A stretch of DNA of 64,000 nt from Diploptera punctata. Taxonomy: Eukaryota > Arthropoda > Insecta > Blattodea > Blaberidae. The stretch lies in NCBI GenBank assembly GCA_030220185.1, contig JASPKZ010001598.1:2128501-2192500 (forward strand), given 5' to 3'. Below are positions 51,080 to 60,234 of the stretch, in pieces (position 1 is the first letter of the stretch; each line of letters starts with the position of its first letter). Made by a program: the position numbers and the translations under genes. The notes beneath the pieces were generated by a model. That model was given only the letters and a program-made list of their open reading frames with translations. It did not search any database and was not told where the DNA came from.

Positions 51080-51537
51080 ATCTGTATTTTTTATATAATA
51101 TTCATTCTCAGCCTACATATGTATTTTTATTATCAAAAGAGTATTAAGTTGAATAAATTTGGGTTTAAAAATCTTATGTATAAATGCCTCACTATTCCAG
51201 CCTAGATCTTTGCCATAAGAAGTTAGAAAAAGCCTTGGATTTCTGGTGCACATTCTTTGATTTAATATGGAATTTAATTTAATGATTTAATATGGAATTT
51301 AAATATCAAAACAATTTGTAATTATTAATTTATGTATACTTTCATAGTTTCATGTAATTACTGTCAATAACATCATATTTTTAAAACATTATGTAACATC
51401 TAATTTGCAGATCTTGTAATTCCAATTTTTGTGACTTTTATATTTTTGACTGTCTGTTGAAAAAATTATATTATTTAATATTTAATTTAAGAAGTAATCT
51501 GATAACATTATGATATGGTATATAATAAGAAAGCAAT
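51080..51537. other. AT-rich intron, nothing recognised
   Basis: A short direct repeat (TTTAATATGGAATTTAA) at 51263-51305. No gene or repeat family recognised. Confidence 0.45.
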
Positions 51538-51720
51538 TTTTTTTGCAAATGCCCAAGGTTGTTTTCGACATTCTTGGTGTTCTCTCCTGGCATGGCATAC
51601 TTGTAACCCACTTCTGAGGTTGGGACGCCTGGAAGGCAGGGTTACGTTTGCCCCGATGATATGATGGGTGATGATGATGATAGTGGTGTGGCCAGGAGAG
51701 TCCCTAATCCTAAGCTTAAC
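51538..51720 (-). repeat. Dispersed repeat related to 10955 and 59220
   Basis: A T-rich start, GCAAATGCCCAAGGTTGTTT, CTCTCCTGGCATGGCATAC, then a GACGCCTGGAAGGCAGGG stretch matching CGCCTTCCAGGTGCCCC near 59200, and a (GAT)n end. Confidence 0.5.
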
Positions 51721-51724
51721 CTAA

Positions 51725-51925
51725 GATGAATATGAATGATGATGATGCGATGGCCATATGATTCGGGGACCGTTTGGGCCTTAAAGTTTTCCTGACATTT
51801 GTCTTACAGGTGAGGAAAAACCTTGATAAAAATCTCACTCAGAAAAACTGTCCCAACCAGGAATCGAACCCGGACCCGCTGCTTGACAGGCAGCACGCTA
51901 CCCCGAGATCACAGTGGTGGACATA
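51725..51925 (-). mobile_element. tRNA-derived SINE (ATC family), truncated
   Basis: Minus strand: head with GGGTCCGGGTTCGATTCC and GTAGCGTGCTGCCTG, body to CAAACGGTCCCCGAATC. The 3' tail after the microsatellite is missing. Confidence 0.82.
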
Positions 51926-52129
51926 TAAGCAAAAATTAGACCCTAAATACATAGCATGATAGATCTAAAAAGCCCTTGGCCTAACAGAAGGCTGCTGGCC
52001 TCACATTTGCATGTCTCATTTACAGAGGTGGACAATCATCTAGCCTGTTTAGGGGTGACATGTGGACATGGTCCTTTAAAATTTTACTGAAGGCTTAGTT
52101 TTAGTACGTTATTTAATGACACTATGCAA

Positions 52130-52370
52130 CAATTTAGGCCATTAACATTGCGAGTCAAATCTGGGTATGAAAGAGACAAATTTTGTTAAGAGGCCTCTTA
52201 TTTCACGCTTGCTGTAAATCTACACGGGACCCATGGCTTTACTTCCCATGTGAAAGAAGTCATGCACAGAATTTTTATACCTTAAAACTCAATCAATCTG
52301 TCGGATCTGAACATGCAAATCTTTGAACCCAAGGAAGGCATATTAACCCCATCAGCGTGGAGTGACGTGC
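52130..52370 (+). repeat. Old dispersed repeat
   Basis: CGTTATTTAATGACACTATG, GAGGCCTCTTATTTCACGC, CGGGACCCATGGCTTTACTT and GAACCCAAGGAAGGC follow the family order of 35130 and 53215. Confidence 0.6.
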
Positions 52371-52611
52371 GCCGCCTGCATGATTTTTTACTGGAACTAG
52401 TTCTTATTTTTCGGAAAAGGTTCACTAAATAAATGATTAAATAATATCATTTTGTAGAGGAAAGATTACCCTTTTATTAATAACTTAACTCATTTTCAAA
52501 TTGTGTAATTTGTTTTCTAACTTACAAATTTAAATGCCATTCCAAGGAATCCTCCTGCAACTCCTCCCACGCTGATGGGTTAATCATTTAGTTCTACCAA
52601 GACCACTTTAC

Positions 52612-52938
52612 TAAATCCATTCATAGCAATTCTGCCCGAAGGCAGGTCCTTCACTGCAATTCATAGCATTTTCATGCTATGCTTGCAGCTTTACTAGGGA
52701 ATTGTAGGTGTGGTAGCTTCCCGTTGCTTTCCACACCGGTGATGATGATAATGATAAGGATGATGTTGGCCATATGATTTCGGGGACCGTTTGGGCCTTA
52801 AAATTTTCCTGACATTTGTCTGACAGGTGAGGAAAAACCCCGATAAAAACCTCACCCAGAAAAACTGCCCTGACTGGGGATCGAACCCGGGCCCGCTGCG
52901 TGACAAGGCAGCATGCTATCTCAAGACCACAGCGATGG
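52612..52938 (-). mobile_element. tRNA-derived SINE (ATC family), nearly complete
   Basis: Minus strand: head with GGCCCGGGTTCGATCCCC and AGATAGCATGCTGCCTTG, microsatellite ATCATCATCACCGG at about 52736, tail CCTGCCTTCGGGCAGAATTG at the left end. About 328 bp, matching 36839-37174. Confidence 0.9.
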
Positions 52939-53214
52939 ACCACCTTACTAAATGCAATGTAGAATTTATTGCTAATTTTTATCTAAGACTGTACAAACAT
53001 TATTACAAACTGGAAAGAAAATTCCAATGAAATTGTTATGAAATGACACCAGTAAAAGAGATTATGTGAGAAACAATAATTGTGAGTTAAAAGTCAAGGT
53101 AAAGATTGTAATTCAATGTTAAAAGTGTTAAACCCTATTTTGTCTTGGTTAAAAATATGTATCAATAAATTAAGATAAATTAAAATGTTATATGAAAAAT
53201 CAGTGCTGTAATTG

Positions 53215-53520
53215 GTGGTTAGTATTTTATTTAAGAGCAATCTTTAACAACTTAAGTCAACAGCATAACAATCCATATGTGGGCATGAAAAGGCTTTTAT
53301 TTTGAACTTCATATTCTTTCCTGTGTTGTTAATCTATCACATGGGACCCACAGCTTTACTTTCCTTCTGAAGGAAGCTATTCTGAAGATTTTTATGTCTT
53401 CAAAAATCAATTGTTCCCAATTGAGTTTGAAGCCATAAACTCCAGAACCAGAGATAAGCATGGTAAGTTAACCGAAACTAATATCCACCAAGACCAATGC
53501 TGTAATTGGACTAGAATATC
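53215..53520 (+). repeat. Old dispersed repeat, most complete copy
   Basis: TATTTTATTTAAGAGCAATC, AACAACTTAAGTCAACAGC, ACATGGGACCCACAGCTTTA, CTGAAGGAAGCTATTCTG, CCAGAACCAGAGATAAGC. It has no ORF and no clear terminal repeats, so its class is open. Confidence 0.6.
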
Positions 53521-53687
53521 CTGATGTAAATGTGAATAAAATTTTTGTCAGATTCAATGTTCTGGTTGAATACCCATCCCAGTGTAGGCATATATAAGTA
53601 ACTTTCATATTTTAATTATATATTTATAAAAAATGTTCTACAGTTCTAAATCACTTCCAGTTTTATTTTTTAAGAACCATTAGCATA

Positions 53688-53945
53688 GTGGTTAAGGCAC
53701 TGCGCTAAAAGCCGAAGGTTGAGGGTTCGAGTTCCGGTGGGGTCAGGATTTTTAAACTGACTCAAACCTTCTGGCAGCACTATAGTCCTGGGGTTGACTC
53801 AGCCTCTAACAGATATGAGTTCTGGGGGGTAAAGGCAGTCGTCATGCAGGGCTGACATCAAGTGCCAATTTGTAAGAAAAGTGGGAGCCTTAAACCTCCT
53901 ACTACCCCAAGAGCCTCCCGAGGCCTGTATATGTGGTATCACTTC
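53688..53945 (+). mobile_element. tRNA-derived SINE (family B), plus strand
   Basis: GCATAGTGGTTAAGGCACTG (A box), GGGTTCGAGTTCCGGTGG (B box), TTTTTAAACTGACTCAAACC, GGTTGACTCAGCCTCTAAC, CTCCTACTACCCCAAGAG. It ends near TGTGGTATCACTTCAC. Confidence 0.88.
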
Positions 53946-54129
53946 ACATAATCGAAGTACTGGGAAAAAAAATTGGAAAACTATTTGAATCTAATGTTCT
54001 GAATCCATTGTTTAGAATTTTTTTTATGAGGTGAATCTCCCACGTCCATGGGTATTGTGAGAATAAAATAGGAAATCAATATTTCAATTAATAATCATAA
54101 TCATCTTCACGGATTGAAGTGCAAAAGTT

Positions 54130-54600
54130 TGTAACAGTCTTATGGAGAAAACTGATCTCTCTATCATGCTCTTGGCCTCTCACACATCTATACCCCTCTG
54201 GCCATTAATTTATTTTATATACAGGTTTTCAATGTTTACACATCTCTTTCTGTGCCTAATTTTTATTTTCCTTCTCCACTCGTCTCTATCCATCCACTCC
54301 ATGTCCTCCAGTCCTCTTGTTTCTCATTCCAGTTCTTATTTCTACATCCACAAGTTTCGAGGTCTTCCTTTCCTTCTTCTTCATGTGAACATCATTCCAA
54401 TTTTTTCTGGGTAATCTTACTTCTTGCATTTGTCATACATGCCCATACCAATTTAATTGTTTGCATCTTATGTAATCTACTACTGAATATCAAAATTCAT
54501 TTTTTCTCATATGACAGTATTTCTTATTTTTAATTTTTTTTTCTCTTATTTCTTCTAATTTTGAACATCTTGCTGCTCTCTGGCCATTAAAAATCAAAAT
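54130..54600 (-). pseudogene. Possible decayed non-LTR retrotransposon tail
   Basis: Minus-strand stretches (around 54380-54230) resemble the basic tail of RT elements (a GRGR-like stretch then DGVDRDEWRRK). All frames are broken; TC-rich plus-strand ORFs here are shadows. Low confidence. Confidence 0.35.
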
Positions 54601-54757
54601 ATTAAATTCCTGTTTTATTCTTATAATGACAATGGACATGTAACATTCACGCCATAACAAGAAATCTAAAAAATAGATTTTGAACAGTTTGGTTCTAGAA
54701 CTTCAATTTACCAAGCGAACTCTTAAGCATATGAATGACTGTTCATTAATATTTAAA

Positions 54758-54945
54758 GCAAATGACACTATTAGGTTTATTTTAATTAAAAATAAAGTTA
54801 GAATTTAAACACCTCACCTCATAATTGTAGATTTCTTGAAGACCAGTTTTGATACTTCTGTGCACCATCTTCATAGTTAGATAGAACTGAAGATGGTGCA
54901 CAGATGTATCAAAACCAGTCTTTTAGAAACCTACAATTAACAGGT
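54758..54945. mobile_element. Penelope-like foldback, truncated right end
   Basis: Left terminus AAATGACACTATTAGGTTTA, splice-like block CACCTCACCTCATAATTG, arms GAAGACCAGTTTTGATAC and GTATCAAAACCAGTCTTTTA. The plus hammerhead-like block (54886-54932) has CUGAAGA, extra U and helix III ACCAGU with H17 = C and helix I GAA/UUU, but CAAAA for GAAA. The right end is cut at AACCTACAATTAACAGGTG by the RT fragment that follows. Confidence 0.75.
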
Positions 54946-54954
54946 GAATATGAA

Positions 54955-55560
54955 TAACTAACTAACTCACTGGCACTATCAAATCTGGATATTCATGGCA
55001 GCATGGACATAAGCTCTCCATATACGTATCTCAATTCTGAGATAATTTTCCATTTATTCCCTGTATAACTTAAGTCCCTCAAATTTTTTTAACATTATTC
55101 TCTCGACTCATTGTTGGTCTACCTACTATTATATAGCTGGCTAACTTGGCAAAGAGAGAGATGGAGATATAAGGGTAAGATCCTTGACCACTTTTGCCCA
55201 GTTACAAAAGAAATAACCCAGCGTGTTGTCAGTTTTCGAAACATTCCTGGGAATTTTCTTCTTCCCCCTATTAACATCTGGTGAAGAAACATCGACAACA
55301 CTGGTGTAAGTGAGTACAGCTGTCTCTTTCTACAAATTTCTTGCCAAGTTAAGCCAGGGAGACAATAGATGCTTTCCTCTGTCGTTCTTTGCTTTCCTCT
55401 TTTATTCCCCATTCTTGACACATATCCTGGCCATCATAGTCTACAAGACTTAACTATTCTTATAACATCTAATTCTCTATGAAGATCACGTAGCTAATTG
55501 TTATCTACTAAACATATGTAAATTATTCTAAATTAATAAGATTCCCTGAAGACAATGTAG
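54955..55560 (-). pseudogene. Non-LTR retrotransposon 3' end, interrupted
   Basis: Same family as 96-912: (AGTT)n tail at 54955-54970, TGGACATAAGCTCTCCATAT, then the coding part up to about 55120, resuming at about 55425 (TATCCTGGCCATCATAGTCT, GACTTAACTATTCTTATAAC). The 55121-55424 insert encodes on minus FLHQMLIGGRRKFPGMFRKL, for which I know no family. Confidence 0.72.
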
Positions 55561-56109
55561 TTGTAAAATTCTATACTTGTAATTTTTATCTAGGACTGTA
55601 CATCATGATTACAAAATGAAAGGCAAAATGCCAACAAATATTGTTATGAAATGACAGCCAATAAAAGAGGTTATGTAAGATGTAAGAGGCAATAATATGA
55701 GGTCTTTTGAAATAAATTTCAAGTCATTCACCTTGAAGGTTGAGTTTTGCTCAGATAAAAATATGACTATCAATCTCTCAAACCAAGCAGGTTTTCTGAA
55801 TCAAGCTCCAATACATTTGGAAATATTTTTTACATGCCATAATTTATTATTTTTTAACATTTACAATTAGCAAAAAGGTGTATTCTCTCTTTTTTCCCTC
55901 TCTGTTATCTGCTATTCTATTGTTCTATTATCTTTTAATAATGTCTTGTATCTGAAAATAGATAAAATAATCAACATAACCTTTGTTTTTGAGTTTAAAA
56001 AAATGACATTTAATACTAAAGTGAATTGTTTAAGGTAAGTTATTTTTCTTTCTCCCTTCCTAACTACAGCACTGATCAAAATAAGAAATTTTCCACAAAA
56101 AAAATTAAT
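55561..56109. other. AT-rich intron, nothing recognised
   Basis: The TACATCATGATTACAAAATG...GAAATGACAGCCAATAAAAG stretch (about 55598-55670) resembles 52988-53060, so a dispersed repeat of unknown type is present. No gene. Confidence 0.4.
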
Positions 56110-57145
56110 AATTCAAAGGAATTGTTTAGTTCTCTACATCTCTTCTTATTAACTCTCTTTCTAGGACCAGTTTCAAAGTAACCATCTCCACCCTCAGCCA
56201 ACAATCGACTGTTGAGACATCCATTAGAAGCTCTGCACATCCTTCTGGTGTTGGACAGAAAAACCTCATGATAAAATCTTTTTCATAAGTAATGCCACAA
56301 GTGATTTCCAATTTATCTAGAGAATTTGGAAATCAAGAGTGGCATTTGTTAGGACTATTTAACGAATAAAATTAAGCTCTTTACTCACAAATCATTATTT
56401 AACTATCGTTATTTTAAAATATTTATATATTTAATGTAAACGGCAATGTTTGAAAACAAATGAGAAATGACTGGTACGCTTCATTTGTTTCTTTTGTTCA
56501 TCACTGCAACCAGATCATAATATTATTTATTGCCAAAGGATCGCAATGTTGTAAGAATGCACCCTAGTGGAGAAATTTATAACCAATGATGTAGGTATTA
56601 ATTAATTTCTGATGTCCTATGGTGTAAATATGTCAATTATATTTTTCTGCAACGTCATTTCCTGGAAAATAATTCGTTTAAGAAAGTGCAAACAGTGGTT
56701 TATTTTTTTTGGGGGATAATCAATTGTTATAAATGTTTTTATATTATCTCTCGCATGCGCTTTCTGCTGACTTCATGCCCTATATATACAATCTGGTAGC
56801 CGTATTTCTCGGAGAGTCAGTCACTGCAAAATAATGCTATGACCTATTCAGAATGTTAAAAGGAGGTGCTTTCTTTATTATGATAAATTTTAGGTGAAAC
56901 AGGACTGTGATTGGTTGTAAATAAAAAATCATTGTAATGTGATTGGTCATTGACTCCCATTTGGGACATGAGTTAAATAGTCCCTGGAAATTTCAAAATT
57001 GATCTGCCCAATACCAGAAAAGATGAGCTTCCAATGGGTATCTCAAATCAGTTATTAGTTGAGGATGGAAATGATTCCTTTAAAACCAGTCCAAAAAAAA
57101 AAAAAAGAGCTAATTTGAGGATGAGGTGTAGAGAACTGATTCAAT
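56110..57145. mobile_element. Penelope-like foldback enclosing an LTR-like promoter segment
   Basis: The left arm on minus (56335-56126) encodes a PLE ORF end. The right arm (56990-57130) is the inverse, with GATCTGCCCAATACCAG and AGTTGAGGATGGAAATGATT. Hammerhead-like blocks: minus CUGAGGG ... GAAACUGGUC, plus UUGAGGA, GGAA/UUCC, UAAAACCAGUC. Between the arms (about 56345-56985) is foreign DNA with a core-promoter layout, CCCTATATATACAATCTGG then GAGAGTCAGTCACTG about 30 bases later, perhaps a degraded LTR. Confidence 0.65.
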
Positions 57146-57200
57146 TTGATAAATAAGGTGAATCTAAAATCATTTTACCTCATAACTTGTTGAGTTCTAA

Positions 57201-57238
57201 TTGAACATGTTTCGATATGCCATGCATACCATCATCAG
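57201..57238 (-). ncRNA. Hammerhead ribozyme with canonical CUGAUGA core, cut by a hAT insertion
   Basis: Minus strand: CUGAUGA (57232-57238), extra U, 6-bp helix II GGUAUG/CAUAUC, GAAA (57210-57213), helix III ACAUGU, H17 = U. The 5' strand of helix I has been displaced by the hAT element, which starts directly at 57239; the original continuation is at 57961. Confidence 0.7.
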
Positions 57239-57953
57239 TAAGGGCAAGGCATTTAATGGCCTATAAATTGGTAAAAAAAATGCATTTATGACTTAAAAAA
57301 TACAAAAAATGGCCAATAAAATTAAAAAATGACAAATAAAAAGTTAAGAATTACCAATAAAAATACTATTTATCAGATGAAGTACTCACTTGATTACTGA
57401 ATTACATAAAATTTAACTTAACATCAAAATATTAAAATAAAAGTACTTAAAAATACATATTACAGTACCTTTTATTGCAGAAAATCCATTTCAATTATAC
57501 AGTGCACTTTTACAACAATTTTGAATTGCAGTTAACAAACAAAATAGGTGTAAAAGCTAGCATGAGCTCTAAGAAATTGAATAAAGTTCCTAGAAGTGGG
57601 CAAGTTCATTATGCACATACCTTGAAAAAAAGGGGTAGTAGTTAGCAAAACATCTACTTAATTCCAAGAAATTGTATTGACAAGAAAAAATACTGAATTG
57701 TAATAAAAATCTCAAATCAAATACAAATAATGTCACAGCCTTCCGAAAAAGTGTAAAAAATGCTCAAAATGACCTAAAAATTGCCAAAAAATGACCTATC
57801 CCTAAAAAAGTTAAGAAAATGCAAAAAAAAAAAATGCCCTAATAAATTGCTTTTATTTAATCCATTTTTTAATGCCGTACATTTTCATATATGCAAGCAA
57901 TGTTTCAACCTTCATAAGAAAAAGACGCAAAATCATTAATTGCCTTGCCCTAG
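57239..57953. mobile_element. Non-autonomous hAT-like element, 715 bp
   Basis: TCATCAG at 57232-57238 and 57954-57960 (7 matching bases of a likely 8-bp TSD). Inverted ends TAAGGGCAAGGCATTTAATG and CTAGGGCAAGGCAATTAATG (right end inverted). The interior has repeated AAAAAATGACCTAAAAAT-type units, as in the hAT MITE at 25952-26466. No transposase. Confidence 0.82.
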
Positions 57954-58102
57954 TCATCAGCTTTTCCAGACTCACCTTATTCATTAAGAAGAACCTCATA
58001 ATGTTACTTCCTATTGTAATTTATTAACTGATTCAATTTATTTGATAAAATACCTCATCACTTTTAAAATTCATATTAAAGCACTGTTGATGTTATGGTA
58101 AT

Positions 58103-58887
58103 AAGATGTTAAATATAAAATTGGTACCTGGTAAGTCAGTCGTCCTCAACTAAATTATTAAATAGTTCCAATATGGAGGCCTTTCAAAATCAATGTTTCA
58201 TCTTCTGCATTTTAACTAGTACTGATGTTGTTGTACAGGTTGTGCAACGGGTTTACATCAGCGGGTATGTTTTCGTTGAGTAGGTCTGTATTATGATGAA
58301 AGTTAAAAATTAAATTGTACCTGTTGGTAGGTGCCATCGTCCTCAACTTTGTTAAAATATTGTATATAAAATTAACTGGATCGCTTTCGGAAGTTATCTT
58401 CCATCTTCTGCAGGTTGAGTTTCCGCTATTTGTTGTTGTGTATGGTGATGTTTATTCCAACTTTTGTAGCAGCAACTGACTTGTTTTTGACGATCTCGTT
58501 AACAAGTCAGTTGCTGCTACAAAAGTTGGAGTACACATCACCGTACACAACAACAACAAATAGCGGAAACTCAACCTGCAGAAGATGGAAGATAACTTCC
58601 GAAAGCGATCCAGTTAATTTTATATACAATATTTTAACAAAGTTGAGGACGATGGCACCTACCAACAGGTACAATTTAATTTTTAACTTTCATCATAATA
58701 CAGACCTACTCAACGAAAACATACCCGCTGATGTAAACCCGTTGCACAACCTGTACAACAACATCAGTACTAGTTAAAATGCAGAAGATGAAACATTGAT
58801 TTTGAAAGGCCTCCATATTGGAAGTATTTAATAATTTAGTTGAGGATGATGGACTTACCAGGCACCAATTTTATATTTAACATCTTA
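58103..58887. mobile_element. 785-bp foldback element with nested inverted blocks
   Basis: Ends TAAGATGTTAAATATAAAAT and, inverted at the right, the same. The whole is a near-palindrome centred near 58495. Each arm holds two ribozyme-like blocks: an outer one (GCAGAAGATGAAACATTG, GAAA, helix III AGGCCU) and an inner one (GCAGAAGATGGAAG, helix II GGAAG/CUUCC, GAAAGCGATCC). Cores read CAGAAGA, so U4 is replaced and activity is unlikely. The long ORF across it is an artefact of the palindrome. Confidence 0.8.
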
Positions 58888-59149
58888 AAATACCTCATAG
58901 TGTCAATTCTCATAAATTTTATGTTAAATTATTGACAATTTAAACCATTTGTATATTATAATACACATGTGATTAATAACAGTAATGCCAAGGAAATTGA
59001 TTTTTAATCCTGAATAATTTTAAATTCTAATATTTAGAATATAAATGAATCACACCACAAAATTATAGACAGACCTTACTTACACAAGCATGAGGTAGGA
59101 AACAATGATCTGCAAAGTAAAATGGTCAAGTTAAAAGGAATGTAAGTAA

Positions 59150-59300
59150 AGCCTGACTCTGACAAATCAATAAATAATAGCATAGTATACATCTCCGCCT
59201 TCCAGGTGCCCCAACCTAAGAAATAGATTACAATTCAGCCAATGCCAGGTGAGAAAGCCAGAAATGTCATAAAAGACAACCTGATGGCATTGGAGAAAAG
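59150..59300 (+). repeat. Dispersed repeat related to 10955 and 51538
   Basis: CTCCGCCTTCCAGGTGCCCC, CAATGCCAGGTGAGAAAGCC and AAAGACAACCTGATGGCATT. It ends in an A-rich stretch (AGAAAAGAAAAAATAG), which fits a SINE-like element on plus. Confidence 0.55.
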
Positions 59301-59379
59301 AAAAAATAGTAATGTAATTTGTATTGGATTAGTTTAAAATCAGATTAAAAACATTGGGAAACTTGGCTGTTAATAAATG

Positions 59380-59650
59380 AAGATGTCCTTGGTGGTCTAA
59401 TGGTTATGTTCCTTGCCTTTATTTCCGAGTGTCGCAGAATGGAAAAATCCAAGGGACAATAAGTCTACTGGGAGGCTCCTGACTCTAAAGATTTTTGGGC
59501 TCGTAAAAGAGCCTCAAGATTAAATTAGTGCCCTTGAGCAAAAATTTAACCGATCTTCCCCATCTAAGTAATACATTCATTATTTTGAAAATAAAATTAA
59601 CACTTGAACCGGGACTTCAATCCCAGCTCAAGCGTTAATTTTTATTTTTA
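59380..59650. repeat. tRNA-derived repeat pair
   Basis: Plus: CTTGGTGGTCTAATGGTTAT (tRNA head) with a body to about 59560. Minus: GAACCGGGACTTCAATCCCA (B-box strand) at 59608-59630. At least one SINE relic; exact ends not resolved. Confidence 0.5.
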
Positions 59651-59815
59651 AAACAATAACATTAACTATGATTTGAGGGAAGTACATTATTCAGGGAATG
59701 ATTGGAAATCATTAGCTCAGGATAGGGATGTATGGAGAGCTTATGCCCATGCCATGAACCTATGGGTTTGATAGTGTCAGTGAGTTAGTTAGTTAGCTAG
59801 TTATTGGAAAGTATT
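59650..59815 (+). pseudogene. Non-LTR retrotransposon 3' terminus, plus strand
   Basis: AACTATGATTTGAGGGAAGT, ATTGGAAATCATTAGCTCAG, GGATGTATGGAGAGCTTATG, ending with a (GTTA)n-type tail at 59785-59815. Same family as 96-912 in the opposite orientation. Confidence 0.8.
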
Positions 59816-59941
59816 AAAATTTAAATATAATATCAAATTATGTTCATTGTCTACTAGATGTCTCATTGAGGTAATGAGCTGTCCACATGCCACTCACTGA
59901 CATCTGCAGGGAAATAAAACGTAACTAAATTATGAAAAAAT

Positions 59942-60222
59942 TAAATATTTCCTACCTCTCCTCATATAAATCTTCTAAGTAGATCGCGATTTCGAGACCA
60001 TAACGGTCTCATCTTCAGTACAATCTTGGCGACATGTTATGTCAATCAGAAGATATAACATCAGTCGCCAAGATTGTACTGAAGATGAGACTGTTATGGT
60101 CTAAAAATCGCGATCATCTACTTAGAAAGATTTATATGAGGAGAGGTAGGAAACATTTGATTTTTATCATAAATTAAATTAAACCTCATAGTGATTAATT
60201 CCTATAAAAGTTAAATAAAAAA
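59942..60222. mobile_element. Penelope-like foldback, first of a tandem pair
   Basis: Left CCTACCTCTCCTCATATAAA, right TTTATATGAGGAGAGGTAGG, terminus AACCTCATAGTGATTAATTC then CTATAAAAGTTAAATAAA. The minus hammerhead (59979-60021) is intact; the plus one (60076-60120) has UCUAAAAAUCG for UCUCGAAAUCG. Confidence 0.88.
59979..60021 (-). ncRNA. Hammerhead ribozyme, core intact
   Basis: Minus strand: helix I GUA/UAC, CUGAAGA (60012-60018), extra U, perfect 6-bp helix II GAGACC/GGUCUC, GAAA (59990-59993), palindromic helix III AUCGCGAU, H17 = C (59982). The covarying helix I and palindromic helix III make this one of the clearest examples. Confidence 0.78.
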
Positions 60223-60234
60223 AAGTGTGGTGAA

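Larger units (their letters stand above)
57148..58025. mobile_element. Penelope-like copy, 14-bp TSD, hit by a hAT element
   Basis: AACTGATTCAATTT at 57134-57147 and 58026-58039. Left part: TTTTACCTCATAACTTG and the hammerhead 57201-57238 on minus. Right part after the hAT element: CTTTTCCAGACTCACC and the terminus AGAACCTCATAATGTTACTT. The TSD sequence lies in the tail of the foldback 56110-57145, so this is a later insertion. Confidence 0.85.

Noticed and set aside
54142..54533. Plus-strand Ser/Phe-rich ORFs of 90 codons
   Set aside because: A TC-rich strand gives long frames; the minus strand shows RT-tail-like features, and nothing resembles a known protein on plus.
58415..58777. 120-codon ORF with a signal-peptide-like start
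   Set aside because: It runs through a near-perfect palindrome, where stop-free frames arise as mirror images. No family match, no conserved motif.
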